A DNA stretch of 6,797 bases, taken from positions 1 through 6,797 of the forward strand of contig CAOKHR010000137.1 in NCBI GenBank assembly GCA_948468325.1, in the 5' to 3' direction. This DNA is from an uncultured Lachnospiraceae bacterium. Lineage in GTDB: Bacteria; Bacillota; Clostridia; Lachnospirales; Lachnospiraceae. A program made the translations under genes and the position numbers. The stretch's first letter is position 1; each line of letters opens with the position of its first letter. This document shows, piece by piece, positions 5,673 to 6,797 of this stretch. Below the pieces are notes generated by a model. It worked only from the letters and a program-made list of their open reading frames with translations, made no database searches and had not been told where the DNA came from.

Positions 5673-6797
5673 ATGAATTTGAAATATCAATGGAGATATG
5701 TGACGGGTCTTTTGAAACGATACGGATTTCGGGGGCTTGTTTTAAAAACATTAGAGAGACGGCAGTCGCCGATGTTAGCATATACAAAAAATTACAGAAA
5801 TTATATGCCGGCAGCGGAGGAGCTTAAGGAGCAGAAGAACAGACCGCTTTTTTACGCACCGCTGGTCAGCATTGTAGTTCCCGCATATGAAACGCCGGAG
5901 ATTTATCTGCGTGAGCTGATTGGCTCTGTTCTGGCGCAGAGTTATCCGAATTGGGAGCTTTGTATTGCAGACGGAAGCAGGACTTCCCTTGTAAAGGAAA
6001 CGACAGAGGAATATGCAGTTTCCGATGCCAGAATCCGTTATTTAAAGCTCCCGAAAAACGGCGGCATTTCCGAAAACACCAACGGCGGTTTTGCCATGGC
6101 GAAAGGAGATTACATTGCACTGATGGACCATGATGATCTGCTGACAGAAAACGCACTGTATGAAATGATCCGCTGTTTAAACTGCAGTTATGCGGAAGAA
6201 GAACGGCATATGGCAATGATTTATTCAGATGAAGATAAAATAAACGGAGACGGATCTGTGCACAGCAGGCCGCATTTTAAACCGGATTTTAATCCGGAGT
6301 TTCTGCGCCGCAACAATTATTTCTGCCATTTTTTAATGTTTTCGAAGGAACTGCTGCAAAAAGCGGGAGGGCTTAAAAAAGAATATGACGGCGCTCAGGA
6401 TTATGACTTTGTTCTCCGCTGTGTCGATGCAGGAGCAGTCGTAAATCATGTGCCGAGAATTCTGTATCACTGGAGGATTCATGAAGGTTCGACAGCGGGA
6501 AACAGTGCGGATAAAGCATATGCTTTTGATAACGGCTGCAGGGCAATAGAAGCGCATTTAAAAAGATGCAAAGAGCCGGGACGGGCCAAAGTGACGGCAA
6601 ATCTCGGCGTCTATCAGGTGGACTATGATTTGGCAGGAACTTACAGGATTACGGTTGCGGCAGAAAGCAAAGAACAGTTAGAGAAAGTAAAAAGGCATTA
6701 TCAGAAAATGTCTTTTGCGGATAAACCATATAATTTTCAAATTCATTATCTGTATACCGATTCTTTTTACAATGGGATAGAAAAGAAATGTTCTGGT
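5673..6797 (+). CDS. Dual-domain GT2 glycosyltransferase, first domain intact, second diverged (3' truncated by window)
   Basis: Open from ATG 5673 to the window edge (375 codons, no stop). The helical leader (about 5-57: LLKRYG, LKTLERR, AEELKEQKN) resembles the leader of the gene at 135. The first GT2 domain (63-300) has every expected motif: VSIVVPAYETP at 65-75, WELCIADGS at 94-102, NGGISENTN at 129-137, DHDD at 152-155, YSDEDK at 184-189, HFKPDFNPEFLRRNNY at 201-216, GAQDYDFVLR at 240-249 and HWRIHEGSTAG at 266-276. After the linker LGVYQVDYDLAG (311-322), where a second domain normally opens with SIIIPNKD, the protein reads YRITVAAESKEQ (324-335) and later HYLYTDSFYNG (358-368); the usual motifs are absent. 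It probably adds a sugar to the lipid-linked glycan. The start lies 6 bases after the upstream stop with only a weak, distant AAAGGG (5651-5656). GTG 5700, preceded by GGAG at 5692-5695, is an alternative, but ATG preserves more of the leader. Confidence 0.88.
   Translation, partial: MNLKYQWRYVTGLLKRYGFRGLVLKTLERRQSPMLAYTKNYRNYMPAAEELKEQKNRPLFYAPLVSIVVPAYETPEIYLRELIGSVLAQSYPNWELCIADGSRTSLVKETTEEYAVSDARIRYLKLPKNGGISENTNGGFAMAKGDYIALMDHDDLLTENALYEMIRCLNCSYAEEERHMAMIYSDEDKINGDGSVHSRPHFKPDFNPEFLRRNNYFCHFLMFSKELLQKAGGLKKEYDGAQDYDFVLRCVDAGAVVNHVPRILYHWRIHEGSTAGNSADKAYAFDNGCRAIEAHLKRCKEPGRAKVTANLGVYQVDYDLAGTYRITVAAESKEQLEKVKRHYQKMSFADKPYNFQIHYLYTDSFYNGIEKKCSG

Noticed and set aside
5866..6216. 116-codon open frame on the - strand near the right edge
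   Set aside because: It is opposite the intact first GT2 domain of the truncated + strand gene and shows no protein family features.

Overview
The window is one stretch of a cell-surface polysaccharide gene cluster. All seven reading frames are on the + strand and are packed head to tail, with gaps of 6-11 bases or overlaps of 4 and 38 bases. I see no promoter, terminator, RNA gene, mobile element, repeat array or CRISPR, so this looks like the middle of a long operon; both edges cut through genes. The moderate G+C (mid-40s by eye), AGGAG/GGGG-type ribosome sites and the style of the proteins (dual-domain GT2 enzymes ending in GDPYYNPNLTL-like tails) suggest a Gram-positive Clostridia member, most likely Lachnospiraceae. 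That is a recognition-based inference, not a measured placement.

Layout: (1) 1-126, the last 41 codons of a GT2 glycosyltransferase; (2) 135-1859, a dual-domain GT2 glycosyltransferase whose first domain has lost its catalytic motifs while the second looks intact; (3) 1870-3138, a MOP/PST-type polysaccharide flippase; (4) 3101-4051, a membrane-anchored GT2 of the polyprenyl-phosphate sugar synthase type (DPM1/GtrB/GacI-like); (5) 4048-4245, a 65-residue protein with a four-cysteine zinc ribbon; (6) 4257-5666, the polyprenyl-phosphate glycosyl-1-phosphate transferase that would start the glycan on the lipid carrier; (7) 5673 to the right edge, the first 375 codons of another dual-domain GT2 enzyme, in which the first domain is intact and the second begins without the usual motifs.

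How they would work together: gene 6 loads the first sugar phosphate onto undecaprenyl phosphate; genes 1, 2 and 7 extend the chain in the cytoplasm; gene 3 moves lipid-linked product across the membrane. Gene 4 probably makes a separate lipid-phosphate-linked sugar for outside decoration, with the small zinc-ribbon protein of gene 5 coupled to it. No polymerase, GT-C side-chain transferase, ligase or nucleotide-sugar enzyme is visible here, so those must lie outside the window.

The most interesting points are the reciprocal loss of catalytic motifs in two related dual-domain glycosyltransferases of the same operon (genes 2 and 7), and the unrecognised zinc-ribbon protein locked between two lipid-carrier enzymes.
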